The notes beneath the pieces were generated by a model, which did not search any database, was not told the origin of the DNA, and saw only the letters and a program-made list of their open reading frames with translations. A DNA stretch of 64,000 bases. Origin: Bacteroidota bacterium. GTDB taxonomy: Bacteria; Bacteroidota; Bacteroidia; Bacteroidales; SZUA-534. How positions within the stretch are numbered: the stretch's first letter is position 1; the number at the start of each line of letters is the position of its first letter. The stretch lies in assembly GCA_003250355.1 (NCBI GenBank), contig QKGS01000067.1, forward strand, positions 228,319-292,318, in the 5' to 3' direction. Positions 8,283 to 18,141 of this stretch are shown piece by piece. A program made the translations under genes and the position numbers.

Positions 8283-11200
8283 ATGAGAATTATCAAAACA
8301 TTTTCAATTGTTTTATTCTCCTTAATTGCTTTTTTGTTAAATGCACAAGGAGACGTTTATGTGAACATGAATATGGTTCACTGGGTCGATACCGTGTCTG
8401 ATTTTGGTAGAGACCGTCATTTAGTACTACATGCCGACCCAACCGAAGACGATTGGCAGAACGAAGGCGACAAAATGGATTATTTGGTCAATGACCTTGA
8501 TGCATATTTTGGTCGCGACAACGGTTACGCATCATGGTATTGCAGTCAAACACCTCAAGACCCTAAAAAACCAAACTGGTTCGATTACGAATGGATGAAA
8601 CAAACCGGAGGTCCTGCTGCAAAAAACAATTATGCACAACTTGCAAAAAGAACTCAGGGGCATCAGTTCGATAAAAAAGGGCATATGATAATGGGAACTA
8701 ACCCACAACCACTATATCCTTCTCTGGGTACCGATGCAAAGTTGGGTTGGCAACCTTTAACAACCGAAACATCGGCACAATGGCAGGGTGAATATCTGGC
8801 TAATTATTTTAGCAAAGGCGATGGAGATGCAGGTATGCCTATTCCTGAATACTGGGAAGTAGTAAATGAAATAGATATGGTTATGAACCTTCATGCATCG
8901 TATCTTATTACAAGCTATGAAACTATATGGCGATACCACAACCAGGCAGCAAAGGCTATAAAAGAAAAGCTTGGCAATAAAGCACCTAAGGTAGGTGGTA
9001 TGACATGGGGAATGCACGACTTTCACCGTGGCGATGGTGTTACAAACAGAGCTTTAGGAGTTGAATCAGATAAAACTGCAGGATACTCATGGAGCGCATA
9101 TGAAGATATGTATCTTTCTAACCTTAAAAGAAACAACTATACTCAGGATGATTGGTATCAGTGGGATTGCTATTGGCAAGGGTTCCTTGAGAAATGTGGC
9201 GATTATATGGATTATCATTCAATTCATATATATGACTGGCCTGAATATGAACAAACTACGCCTACTATCAGAGTAGGAGGTCATACCGAAGCAATGCTTG
9301 ATATGTTAGAGTGGTATGATATAAAAATGGCAGGAAATCCCTCACCAAAAGAGGTTGTAGTTTCTGAATATGGTGCAGTAGCAGGCGAGTATAATGCAGG
9401 TTTATTTGGCAAGGATTCTCGCCGAAGAGATTGGGAAAACCTAAAGCCTTTTAACTCAATGTTAATGCAGTTTCTTGAGCGCCCGAATACAATACGTTTA
9501 ACCTCACAGTTTACCCCCGTTATTGCACATTGGGGCGACGGACTAATTACAGCCGGAGTACGATATCCATACAAAATGCTCGACGATGAAGACAAAGACG
9601 GAGAATACGACTGGACAGAATTCATTAAATTCTATGAACTATGGAGCGATGTTAACGGTACTCGCATAGAAACAAAATCGACAGATGTTGATGTACAAGT
9701 TGACGCTTATGTTGATGGGAATCATTTGTATTTGATTCTGAACAATATGCTGGAGAAAACAAAAACTCTGAATATGCATTATTATGAAGATGATAATATT
9801 GAAGTTCAGAGTGTTTCAGTTAAAGACCTTTGGCTCGACGAATCAATTGGCAAAGGGCTACCAACTCTTACTCGATATGTTGTAAGTAACCTTCCAGGAC
9901 AAATTACTTTGAAACCCGACGCTACCATGATACTCGATATAGAATTTGCAAGTGCTGTATCGTTGGATAAAACGTGTCGTGAGTACAAACTTATGGGTGA
10001 ACGTTTGAATAATACTACCGATACTACCGATGCCGGAACTCAAAAATTTACCATAAATACTAAGCAAAACCCGGTTCAGGCAATGAAAATATCGAATGTT
10101 CCTTCCTTTTCGGGTTCCGATGAAGTTACACTCAGAATTACCGGTTCATTCTACAACGATGCCAACAACCAAATAAATACTTTGGGAGTATCAGTAAACG
10201 GTAATGCTTTAAATCCAAGTAAATTTTTCCGTGGTGAAATGAAAGCTAAACACAATCTATGTTTAACAACTATTGAGGTTGATGTTCCATTGGCTTATCT
10301 GAAAACAGGCGACAACAATATTTCTGTTTCATACGGCAATACAGCAGGTTTTGCTTGTTGTCAGTTACAATACTGGAAATACAGCGATGCTCCGGGAAGG
10401 GGCAACGACAATATAGCCGTAACAGGAATTACCGTTCCTTCGGTTCTGTCAATGCAAGTGGGTGAGCAAAAGTCTATTAATGCAGTTATTGCTCCTGCAA
10501 ATGCCAGTAACAAAACTATTACTTGGGCATCGGACAACGGAGCCGTAGAGGTTGATAAGTACGGTTTAATAACAGCAAAAAGCACAGGTTCAGCAACTAT
10601 TACTGCAACTTGCGGAGGTAATAGCAATCAATGTATAGTTACTGTTAACGACTTTACTCCAAAAGCTGCAACAGGCGTTTCATTTGCCGAGTCGCCGGTT
10701 TTAAATTTAGGACATAACGAATTTTACCGTTTAACTCCGGTTATTTCACCTAATAATGCCGATATTCAATCTATTACATGGACATCGTCGAACGAAGATG
10801 TCGTGCTTGTATACAACAACGGAACTATTAATGGTATAGAAATAGGGGGCTCAGCTTCGGTAACTGTTTCGGTTAAAGACAAATCGGGTAATACGCACCA
10901 AGCAAGTATTTTGGTAAATGTTGGTGTGGCAGGCAATGAATACATTAGTTGTGCCGGAATTGAAGATACCGTTTCTGCAGGTACCGAATTTGGTTTTACT
11001 GTTACTGTTAATACACTCACAACTCGTGATATTAAACTTGAACTAACTCAGGGTTCTACCATATTAGGTACAGGAACAGCTTCGGTTGTAAAAAATGGTA
11101 TGTCAAGAGTTGCCGTTAGTGTTGAAACAGGCGCAATCCCCGATGAAGGTAATTATACCGTTAAAGGATATTTGCTTGATGGAGCTAATGTAATTTCACT

Positions 11201-13211
11201 ATATGAAGAGCCTCTATTTGTTCAAAAATTACTACCCGACAGCATTTCTGTAAAAGATTGGTTGTGGGAGATTCAAAAAAATGGCGGAACACTTCAAATA
11301 CAAGCAACAGTATATCCCGAAGATGCCTTTAACAAAACTATTTTATGGTCGTCAAGCGATAATTCAAAGGCTACTGTCGATGCAAACGGATTAGTAACCG
11401 GAGGTTCAACAACAGGCTTGGTTACTATTACTGCTACAACTCAGTCGGGTGGAATTACAAAAGAAATTGTTATTGATGTAAAAGATAATCTTGTAGTAAC
11501 GGCAACAAACATTTCTCTGCCAAATGTAATAAATGTTTTCCCTGGTACAACTCACGAAGTAATGGTACAATATAATCCGTCATGGGCTACCGATAAAGAT
11601 ATTACCTGGAATGTAGGAAACACAGGTATTGTAAACTTCACCTCGGGAAATACAATGACTGTATCAGGTGCCGATGGAACCTCAACAACTATTTCAGGTA
11701 CATATAACTCTAATACAAGCCTTACTGTTTCTGCTACTGTAAAAGTAAGCAACAAAATTATAATTGAAGCTGAAGGATTTGTAACCACAGGAGGCTCATA
11801 TAACGACGATGCTGATGGAGGAACAAATGTAACAGGTGCAGGAGCAAACAGATACACAACCGGAGGTAAAGGTGCAATTAACTTTATAAATTCAGGCGAC
11901 TGGATGACATATCCAACATATATACCTGTTACCGGTATGTATAATATCTCATTCTATGCCGGAACAGCAGCCGATATTACCGATGGTGTAATTAGCTTTA
12001 AAGTTGATGGCGAAGCTCTTGGCAATGTAACAGTTAAAAACGGAGGGTGGGACAATTTCCAACTGGTTACCATAAACAATGTATACATTGAAAAAGGAGC
12101 ACAAACCATTACACTTGAGGCAGTTGGCGGGTCTCTTTACCAGTGGAATCTTGAGCATTTTGAACTAGAAATGGCAGGCCCTGTAAATGTAACAAGTGTA
12201 AAAGTAACACCTGAAGAGTGGAAGCTTGTTGCAGCCGGAACTAAGAAGTTAACAGCAACAGTATTACCGGAAAGTGCAACAAACCAAACAATAACTTGGA
12301 GTTCCGATGCTACGGGAGTAGCTACCGTTGATCCTTCAACAGGTGTGGTTACTGCTGTTGGAACAGGTACTGCAAATATTATTGCAACTACCGATGATGG
12401 TTCTTTCAAAGATACTTGTCTAGTAACTGTACAGTCACAAATATTAGTTGAAAGTATTGAAGTTACTCCAAATCAAATACAATTATCGGCCGGAAACAGC
12501 CGACAACTTTCGGTTATAGTATATCCTGAGTATGCTGTTAACAAAACTCTCTCATTTACATCGAACAATACCGATACTGCTACTGTAAGTACAACAGGTT
12601 TGGTAACAGGAGTTGGTAATGGTAAAACTACCATTACAATTGCAACAACCGATGGTAGCGGCATAACAAAAGATGTAGAAATAATAGTAGCTCCGGTTGC
12701 TGTTCAGAGTGTTGCTGTTTCGCCTGCTACCGTAGCTGTAAATGTAGGTAGTACAGTTGCCTTAAATGCTATAATATCGCCAAGCAATGCAAGCAATAAA
12801 AATGTAACTTGGAGTTCCAATGCCGAAGGTATTGCTTCTGTTAGTCAAACAGGTGTAGTGCGAGGCGAAAGTGCAGGAAACGCTACCATAACAGTTACTA
12901 CACAAGATGGAGCAAAACTGGCTACTTGTACTGTTACAGTATCCACAGGTGTTTCGGCAGATGAAAATAGCTTCAATAATTTAATTGTTTATCCTAACCC
13001 TGCATTCGATGTATTGAATATATCGGGCTTAGTTAACGGAAAATATACAATTAGAATTTTCAATATGATAGGTGCAAATGTTATTACAAATGAAATTGAA
13101 ACAAATAACGAATATGCAGTCTCAGTAGATAACCTTCAAGCCGGTATTTATATGCTGGTTATTGAGAGCGAAACCGGCGTAAAAACCGTACGCTTTCAAA
13201 AGGGTATTTAA
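8283..13211 (+). CDS. GH86-like beta-agarase/porphyranase, multimodular, T9SS-exported
   Basis: 1642 residues. It probably hydrolyses beta-1,4 bonds of agarose or porphyran outside the cell. After a signal peptide (to about 21, LLNAQ) comes a TIM-barrel domain (to about 560) with RDRHLVLHADPTEDDW typical of GH86. Candidate catalytic acids are E196 in EVVNEID and E362 in VSEYGA. Then follow a beta-sandwich (about 570-710), several Big2/Ig-like repeats (about 717-1155), a CBM6-like module (about 1159-1299, starting IIIEAEGF, with SGDWMTYP), three more Big2 repeats (about 1300-1552), and a type A T9SS sorting domain (about 1567-1642, VYPNPAFDVLNI...GIYMLVI). No SusC/D or sulfatase genes are nearby. 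Agarase versus porphyranase cannot be settled by eye. Confidence 0.85.
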   Translation: MRIIKTFSIVLFSLIAFLLNAQGDVYVNMNMVHWVDTVSDFGRDRHLVLHADPTEDDWQNEGDKMDYLVNDLDAYFGRDNGYASWYCSQTPQDPKKPNWFDYEWMKQTGGPAAKNNYAQLAKRTQGHQFDKKGHMIMGTNPQPLYPSLGTDAKLGWQPLTTETSAQWQGEYLANYFSKGDGDAGMPIPEYWEVVNEIDMVMNLHASYLITSYETIWRYHNQAAKAIKEKLGNKAPKVGGMTWGMHDFHRGDGVTNRALGVESDKTAGYSWSAYEDMYLSNLKRNNYTQDDWYQWDCYWQGFLEKCGDYMDYHSIHIYDWPEYEQTTPTIRVGGHTEAMLDMLEWYDIKMAGNPSPKEVVVSEYGAVAGEYNAGLFGKDSRRRDWENLKPFNSMLMQFLERPNTIRLTSQFTPVIAHWGDGLITAGVRYPYKMLDDEDKDGEYDWTEFIKFYELWSDVNGTRIETKSTDVDVQVDAYVDGNHLYLILNNMLEKTKTLNMHYYEDDNIEVQSVSVKDLWLDESIGKGLPTLTRYVVSNLPGQITLKPDATMILDIEFASAVSLDKTCREYKLMGERLNNTTDTTDAGTQKFTINTKQNPVQAMKISNVPSFSGSDEVTLRITGSFYNDANNQINTLGVSVNGNALNPSKFFRGEMKAKHNLCLTTIEVDVPLAYLKTGDNNISVSYGNTAGFACCQLQYWKYSDAPGRGNDNIAVTGITVPSVLSMQVGEQKSINAVIAPANASNKTITWASDNGAVEVDKYGLITAKSTGSATITATCGGNSNQCIVTVNDFTPKAATGVSFAESPVLNLGHNEFYRLTPVISPNNADIQSITWTSSNEDVVLVYNNGTINGIEIGGSASVTVSVKDKSGNTHQASILVNVGVAGNEYISCAGIEDTVSAGTEFGFTVTVNTLTTRDIKLELTQGSTILGTGTASVVKNGMSRVAVSVETGAIPDEGNYTVKGYLLDGANVISLYEEPLFVQKLLPDSISVKDWLWEIQKNGGTLQIQATVYPEDAFNKTILWSSSDNSKATVDANGLVTGGSTTGLVTITATTQSGGITKEIVIDVKDNLVVTATNISLPNVINVFPGTTHEVMVQYNPSWATDKDITWNVGNTGIVNFTSGNTMTVSGADGTSTTISGTYNSNTSLTVSATVKVSNKIIIEAEGFVTTGGSYNDDADGGTNVTGAGANRYTTGGKGAINFINSGDWMTYPTYIPVTGMYNISFYAGTAADITDGVISFKVDGEALGNVTVKNGGWDNFQLVTINNVYIEKGAQTITLEAVGGSLYQWNLEHFELEMAGPVNVTSVKVTPEEWKLVAAGTKKLTATVLPESATNQTITWSSDATGVATVDPSTGVVTAVGTGTANIIATTDDGSFKDTCLVTVQSQILVESIEVTPNQIQLSAGNSRQLSVIVYPEYAVNKTLSFTSNNTDTATVSTTGLVTGVGNGKTTITIATTDGSGITKDVEIIVAPVAVQSVAVSPATVAVNVGSTVALNAIISPSNASNKNVTWSSNAEGIASVSQTGVVRGESAGNATITVTTQDGAKLATCTVTVSTGVSADENSFNNLIVYPNPAFDVLNISGLVNGKYTIRIFNMIGANVITNEIETNNEYAVSVDNLQAGIYMLVIESETGVKTVRFQKGI

Positions 13212-13231
13212 TTAATAGTAATAGTTTTTTT

Positions 13232-13258
13232 AGAGCCGCAGCAATGTGGCTCTTTTTG
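13232..13258 (+). terminator. Terminator after the agarase gene
   Basis: AGAGCCGCA (13232-13240) pairs with TGTGGCTCT (13245-13253), followed by TTTTT. Confidence 0.8.
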
Positions 13259-13279
13259 TTTTTACAATAGTGAAATAAG

Positions 13280-13310
13280 TTGACTATAAGCTGGTTGTTT
13301 TGTAATTTTG
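13280..13310 (+). promoter_or_regulatory. Promoter for the Uma2-family gene
   Basis: TTG at 13280-13282, 20 bases, then TAATTTTG at 13303-13310, an exact -7 match. The start codon at 13316 is only five bases on, which implies a leaderless or nearly leaderless transcript. Confidence 0.65.
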
Positions 13311-13315
13311 TATTT

Positions 13316-13966
13316 ATGAAAACTTCAGAAAATAAAAATATAGTTAGTGAGCCAGTTGTAAGTTATGGTGTTTCGCAACCAACTGATATTACCGATATCT
13401 CAATGCTAGATATGAGTAAGGTTTACACCTATGCTAATTATTTGACATGGAGGTTTAAGGAGCGTATTGAGATAATAAAAGGGAAGATATTTAAAATGTC
13501 GCCTGCTCCGGCAAGAAAGCATCAGGATATATCAGCAAAACTCTTTGTAAAAATAGGAAGTTACCTTGAAAACAAATCATGTAAGTATTATTCCGCTCCG
13601 TTTGATGTTCGTTTTCCAAACGGGAATAATGATAACGACCCGTTTACCGTAGTGCAACCTGATATATGCATAGTTTGCGACCATTCAAAACTTGACGATA
13701 AAGGTTGTAACGGAGCTCCTGACTTTATTGTTGAAATTCTTTCGCCTTCAACAGCAGCAAAAGATATTCAGGATAAATTTGAACTCTACGAAGAGAATGG
13801 AGTAAAAGAGTATTGGATTGTAGACCCTGAGAATAAAATATTGGATATTTTTACATTAAAATCAGGCAAATATGTACTTGTGAGTAAGTATAATGAAGAG
13901 CAAAATGTTAGTCCGGTTTTATTTCCTGACCTTATTATTGAGTTAGGTAAAATATTTAATCAATAA
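13316..13966 (+). CDS. Uma2-family (DUF820) PD-(D/E)XK nuclease-like protein
   Basis: 216 residues from the ATG at 13316. A longer frame begins at TTG 13280, but that codon lies in the promoter -33 box, so I reject it. Conserved Uma2 features: EIIKGKIFKMSPAP near the start, VVQPDICIVC (active-site Asp), GAPDFIVEILSPST (Asp and Glu of the PD-(D/E)XK core) and KFELYEENGVKEYWIVDPE. Uma2 proteins are abundant in cyanobacteria and some Bacteroidota, and their role is not settled. It stands alone between the agarase terminator and the end of porW. May be mobile or defence-associated, which is speculative. Confidence 0.85.
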   Translation: MKTSENKNIVSEPVVSYGVSQPTDITDISMLDMSKVYTYANYLTWRFKERIEIIKGKIFKMSPAPARKHQDISAKLFVKIGSYLENKSCKYYSAPFDVRFPNGNNDNDPFTVVQPDICIVCDHSKLDDKGCNGAPDFIVEILSPSTAAKDIQDKFELYEENGVKEYWIVDPENKILDIFTLKSGKYVLVSKYNEEQNVSPVLFPDLIIELGKIFNQ

Positions 13967-14060
13967 TGTAGCAATGAATTGCAACATCTAAATTTTCAGC
14001 AAATATACCATATATTAAACCATAACTATGCATTAGAATTGAAAACCTTAGTGTTAATAT

Positions 14061-16760
14061 CTAATGTGGCAATGTATATTTAGCCTCAAAAAACTGCTGA
14101 AATCGAGCTATATTTTTGTCTTCAAATAATTTTTTATAATTATCTTCGGTCATAATGTAAGTTCGGTAAGCATCGGAGTCAATATTTTCAAATACTTCGC
14201 CTGAAATAATAACCGACTCGTAATAATTCGACACCATTTTGGCATTTTTAAACGGAGTAACTTTTATTACATTGTACGAAGCAGAAAGCATCTCGGTAGT
14301 TACATCAAAAGTGAGAAAGTCGTAATAATCGAGGTTAAAGTTACGCAAGTCGTAAGCAATTAAGTTTTCGTCGGCTTTTTGGTTATTTACAACTATAACG
14401 TAACAGTGTGGAGCATTGGGGTTGTAGTTATACATAGATATATCGAACGAGTCGGCAAGTTGAATATTGTCAATATCGCCTCCAAATTCTTTTTTAAGTT
14501 CCTCTATCTTAGCAAGATTAACCACACGGAATTCACGGTCAAGAGCAAATAATACTTCGTTGGCATATTCGGCCTCATCGGTTCCCTTATATTTTTCAAT
14601 ATAATCAGTTAAAATACTTTTAAATGTTACTGTGTCGGCAGAACGACCACGGCAAAGGGTGTGTAGCAGTTCAAATTTTGGCATAAGCTTACTTTCGCTA
14701 AACTCGTTATTTACGTAAGTGTAGTTGGTTTCTACTTCGGCACAGTTCTCATTTATAAAGTACTGGTAAGTAGCCTTATACATAAAGTTGAGTTTGTTAG
14801 CCATGGCATCGAGGGTTTTATAATACTCAGGGTTAAGCAGTATTTTGGCATAATCACTCTCAGGATATTCGGCTATTATTTTGTTTTTAAATTCGTTAGC
14901 TTTAGGTGTGTTTTTTTCAAGAGTATACATTTTGAACATACTGTAATATACCATTAGCCTTTTTTCAGTATTGGGGAAACGTGAAAGTAGAATATTATAA
15001 GTTTCAATACTTTTAGGTTCGTCGGCAAATTTTTCGAAATAAATAGTTGCAAGATTATAGTATGCTTGTTCTATTTTATTATTAGATTCTGTAATAGCCG
15101 AATCGGTTACAGGAAGGTCTACCATGTAAAACTCACGTGTTTTGTTGTTGAGCTTTAATTTAGTACTGTCGGTGGTTCCGTCCTGTTCTTCGTCCGACAA
15201 TTCCCAGTTAACTTCGGTTTTGTTTTTACGTCGCCAGTTATCTTCATTTTTACGATCGCCCCATTGTGATTTAAAATCGGCGGCACCCATACTAATCATT
15301 GCAGGGTTGTAAAAATACCATTTTCCCCCCGATGAGTTTTCATACTGCGAAGCTTGTTGCCGGTTGTATGCCATATCGCGTAAACGCTGAGCTTCGAGTT
15401 CTTTTTTGAGGTTTTCTTCGGCAACAACCTGTTTTATAATATTATCAATAAATGTGTTTCTGTCCTGAACCGACATGGTTGCTACACGTTGCAAGCTATC
15501 TTCGGTAGCAATAGTTCGTAGGTTTAGAACCAGTTTGTTAAGATTGTCGGTTTTTCGTTTTATATCCTTATAATCGGGGTGTTCGCTATCGAGATATGTA
15601 ATGGTACTGTCGTAGTACATATTGGCATTTTCATAATCGGGGCGAGCAAAGTATATGTCGGCTACGGCCAAATAAGAGATTGATTTCTGGTATGTATTTT
15701 CTTTGCTAACTTTGGTCGATGTTTTATATAGTTCAATAGCTTCTTTTTCATTTCCATTGAGATAAGCTATTTTTGCAAGAGCGTAATATATTTGGTCTTG
15801 ATAGTCGATATTTTTATCGTCTTTGAGCATTTTATAAAGCTGACGTTCCAGTTCTTTACTGTCGCCTGTTGATGCATTGAAAATAGAGGCTCTGTTTATT
15901 TTTGCATTGAAGGCCATTTCGTATTCGGGCTTGGCATTTATAACCATACCGTATGTTTCGTAAGCATGGTTGTTCATTTCTGCCTCCTGATACAGTTGGG
16001 CCAGCAAATACTGATATCGAGTGCGTTTCTTTTTGTTCTTTGTGGCCGGAATAGTTCTATCAAGATATGGAATAGCATCGGCATATCTACCCTGACGAAT
16101 AAGTATGTCGGCATAGGTTACTTCAATATCGGCTGTTAACGAATATGGAACTTTTTCTTTATCGGCTTGTAGTTTGCTTAGAAAATCCATAGCCTTATCG
16201 TACTTTCCCATTTCGGTATATGTGCGTGCCAGCCATAGGTAGGCTTCATATTTGGCAGGAATATCGCCATACTGTTTTATAATAAAACTGAAAGTTTCTA
16301 TTGCAGGAAAATATTCGCCTTTTATAAGGTTTGCTTTACCTATAAGCAGGTATGCATCATCAATCCAGGCAACAAATTCATTTTTATTTTGAAATTCTTT
16401 TTGTTTGGCATTGAGTTTTTTGCCTGCTTTTTTCTTAGGCTTTTTTGTTATTGAATGTTTACGAACACACTTTGCCCCTTTTTCAATAGCTCTGTTCATA
16501 TCGGAGTAAACAGCCCGTGCCGCTTCTTTATTGCTATATTTAAACACAGGCAGTACAAGCGAATAATTATCTTTATACGAAGCGTCAATTTTTTTCATGC
16601 CTGTTTTGTAAGCATCTACTCCGTTGTAGTATACATTGAAATATGCAGTTGTATTGTGGTACTGGCGGTTTACAAAAGTGTTCTTTTCTGTTTTACATCC
16701 TGTAAGTGGAAATACTATAACAGTAAAAACTATGAGGAATATTTTAATTAAAGATTTCAA
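14061..16760 (-). CDS. porW: Type IX secretion / gliding lipoprotein PorW (SprE)
   Basis: 899 residues. The lipobox is FPLTGC (Cys22), followed by FVNRQYHNTTAYFNVYYNG, the conserved start of PorW/SprE proteins, then tetratricopeptide repeats over about 120-420, a low-complexity charged middle, and further repeats to about 720. PorW is an outer-membrane lipoprotein needed for T9SS function in Porphyromonas and Flavobacterium. No ATG is available ahead of the signal peptide; the start is TTG at 16760. It is last in the leftward cluster, 45 bases after the glycosyltransferase. It matches the presence of likely T9SS cargo in this window. Confidence 0.85.
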   Translation of the reverse strand: MKSLIKIFLIVFTVIVFPLTGCKTEKNTFVNRQYHNTTAYFNVYYNGVDAYKTGMKKIDASYKDNYSLVLPVFKYSNKEAARAVYSDMNRAIEKGAKCVRKHSITKKPKKKAGKKLNAKQKEFQNKNEFVAWIDDAYLLIGKANLIKGEYFPAIETFSFIIKQYGDIPAKYEAYLWLARTYTEMGKYDKAMDFLSKLQADKEKVPYSLTADIEVTYADILIRQGRYADAIPYLDRTIPATKNKKKRTRYQYLLAQLYQEAEMNNHAYETYGMVINAKPEYEMAFNAKINRASIFNASTGDSKELERQLYKMLKDDKNIDYQDQIYYALAKIAYLNGNEKEAIELYKTSTKVSKENTYQKSISYLAVADIYFARPDYENANMYYDSTITYLDSEHPDYKDIKRKTDNLNKLVLNLRTIATEDSLQRVATMSVQDRNTFIDNIIKQVVAEENLKKELEAQRLRDMAYNRQQASQYENSSGGKWYFYNPAMISMGAADFKSQWGDRKNEDNWRRKNKTEVNWELSDEEQDGTTDSTKLKLNNKTREFYMVDLPVTDSAITESNNKIEQAYYNLATIYFEKFADEPKSIETYNILLSRFPNTEKRLMVYYSMFKMYTLEKNTPKANEFKNKIIAEYPESDYAKILLNPEYYKTLDAMANKLNFMYKATYQYFINENCAEVETNYTYVNNEFSESKLMPKFELLHTLCRGRSADTVTFKSILTDYIEKYKGTDEAEYANEVLFALDREFRVVNLAKIEELKKEFGGDIDNIQLADSFDISMYNYNPNAPHCYVIVVNNQKADENLIAYDLRNFNLDYYDFLTFDVTTEMLSASYNVIKVTPFKNAKMVSNYYESVIISGEVFENIDSDAYRTYIMTEDNYKKLFEDKNIARFQQFFEAKYTLPH

Positions 16761-16805
16761 AAATTTTTTGTTTTATTTTTTAAACTGACAAATGGCAAAA
16801 ATATT

Positions 16806-18128
16806 TTATTTTTTGATATTCTTTTCTGCTTCAATGGTTATTTTGTTAAGAAACTCGCTTAAAAGCTTTGTTTGATAATAGTTTGAGAAGTTTTCAATAT
16901 TATTGGGTTTGTTATTTAATATACCATCTTCAAACTCGGCATACTTATTTTGGATAAAGAGTTTTAGATTATCATAATCAGTATAATTAAAAGTACTTCC
17001 TGCATTACATTCACTCACAATTTTTGCAGCATCGCTTTCAACAGGACCAAGACAAAGAATAGTTTTATTGGCGCGGAGCAATTCAAAAAGTTTTCCGGGG
17101 ATTCTACCCATTACATTTTTAGCTTTATTGAGAGGCAACAGAAGTATATTGCTGTTTAATGTTAGTAGTAATGCTTGTTCTCTCGAAATTTTTCCAAGAT
17201 TATTGAAATTATCATTGAGGTTTAGTTTATTTATTTTATCAATTATTGAATAATCGACCAAACCAGCAAAGCTGATTCTTAGTTTTTTCGCAAAATCGGG
17301 ATTGTTAATTTTAATATCAGCAATAACCTGAAGCAATGTGTCGGGGCTTCGGTCAATACCTAATTGTCCTGCATGAACAATGGTAAAAAACTCATTGATT
17401 TTTGGTTCCATATTTTTGAAATCGTCTTCGTCGTAACCATAGTAAATTGGGCTTACATTTTTTGCTCCAATACTTTCAAGGTCATTGGCCCACGAAGGAC
17501 TTGCAATGGTAATTTTATTGGCAATTCGGAATACCTTTTGTTCCATTCTGCGGTGTCGCCAATCGGCTATTTTTGAAATAGGGAACATTTCATAATAGTC
17601 GACCTGAGTCCAGGGGTCTTGAAAGTCGGCGAGCCACGGAATATTGTACTTTTGGGCAAGTTTACAGGCAATAACTGTATTGGTATGTGGAGGCCCGTCG
17701 GAAAATATTGCATCTATTTTATTTTCTTTCAGATATTTCGATAAGAATTTAACCGATGGTTTTATCCACAAGCAGCGGGCATCGGGGATAAAGAAGTTTG
17801 CTCTAATCCACATTGCCAATTTGTCGGTAATGCTACGTTTACGATCTCTTACATATACAGGGTTTTGTGAGTCGGAATTACTTCTTCCCGATACTTTTTT
17901 AAACAAATTGAAAGGTTCTAGTATTGGTTGCTTCAAAATAGTAATACCGGCGGGAATGTCTTTCTCGTTTGAGTAGTCGAGATAGTCGTACTGAGCATTT
18001 GCCGGGGTGTAAATAACAGGCTCCCAACCAAAACAGTGCAGGTATTTTGCGATTTTCAAACAGCGCAACACGCTAATACCTCCCGACGGAGGCCAGTGAT
18101 ATGTAACAATAAGAACCTTTTTACTCAT
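16806..18128 (-). CDS. Glycosyltransferase, GT4-like (GT-B fold)
   Basis: 440 residues. The N-terminus VLIVTYHWPPSGGISVLRCLKIAKYL is typical of GT-B glycosyltransferases with an N-terminal GT4-like domain. The C-terminal half has FTIVHAGQLGIDRSP and LFELLRANKTILCLGP, the nucleotide-sugar binding region (the usual E is at LFELL). Cytosolic or membrane-peripheral; donor and acceptor are unknown. It begins 13 bases after the S41 protease stop, so they are co-transcribed. Related genes lie near porW in other Bacteroidota, perhaps linked to surface polysaccharide, which is inference. Confidence 0.85.
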   Translation of the reverse strand: MSKKVLIVTYHWPPSGGISVLRCLKIAKYLHCFGWEPVIYTPANAQYDYLDYSNEKDIPAGITILKQPILEPFNLFKKVSGRSNSDSQNPVYVRDRKRSITDKLAMWIRANFFIPDARCLWIKPSVKFLSKYLKENKIDAIFSDGPPHTNTVIACKLAQKYNIPWLADFQDPWTQVDYYEMFPISKIADWRHRRMEQKVFRIANKITIASPSWANDLESIGAKNVSPIYYGYDEDDFKNMEPKINEFFTIVHAGQLGIDRSPDTLLQVIADIKINNPDFAKKLRISFAGLVDYSIIDKINKLNLNDNFNNLGKISREQALLLTLNSNILLLPLNKAKNVMGRIPGKLFELLRANKTILCLGPVESDAAKIVSECNAGSTFNYTDYDNLKLFIQNKYAEFEDGILNNKPNNIENFSNYYQTKLLSEFLNKITIEAEKNIKK

Positions 18129-18141
18129 TATTTTTCAATAA

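Noticed and set aside
8283..13211. Shadow frames inside the agarase gene on the minus strand
   Set aside because: Several 60-110 codon frames have proline/valine/threonine-rich translations, an artefact of reading the Ig-repeat coding sequence backward.
13280..13315. TTG start for the Uma2 protein
   Set aside because: The TTG is the -33 box of a good promoter and the segment lies before the transcription start.
13967..14060. GCAAT/ATTGC hairpin near 13974 as a Uma2 terminator
   Set aside because: Stem is only five bases and has no T-run.
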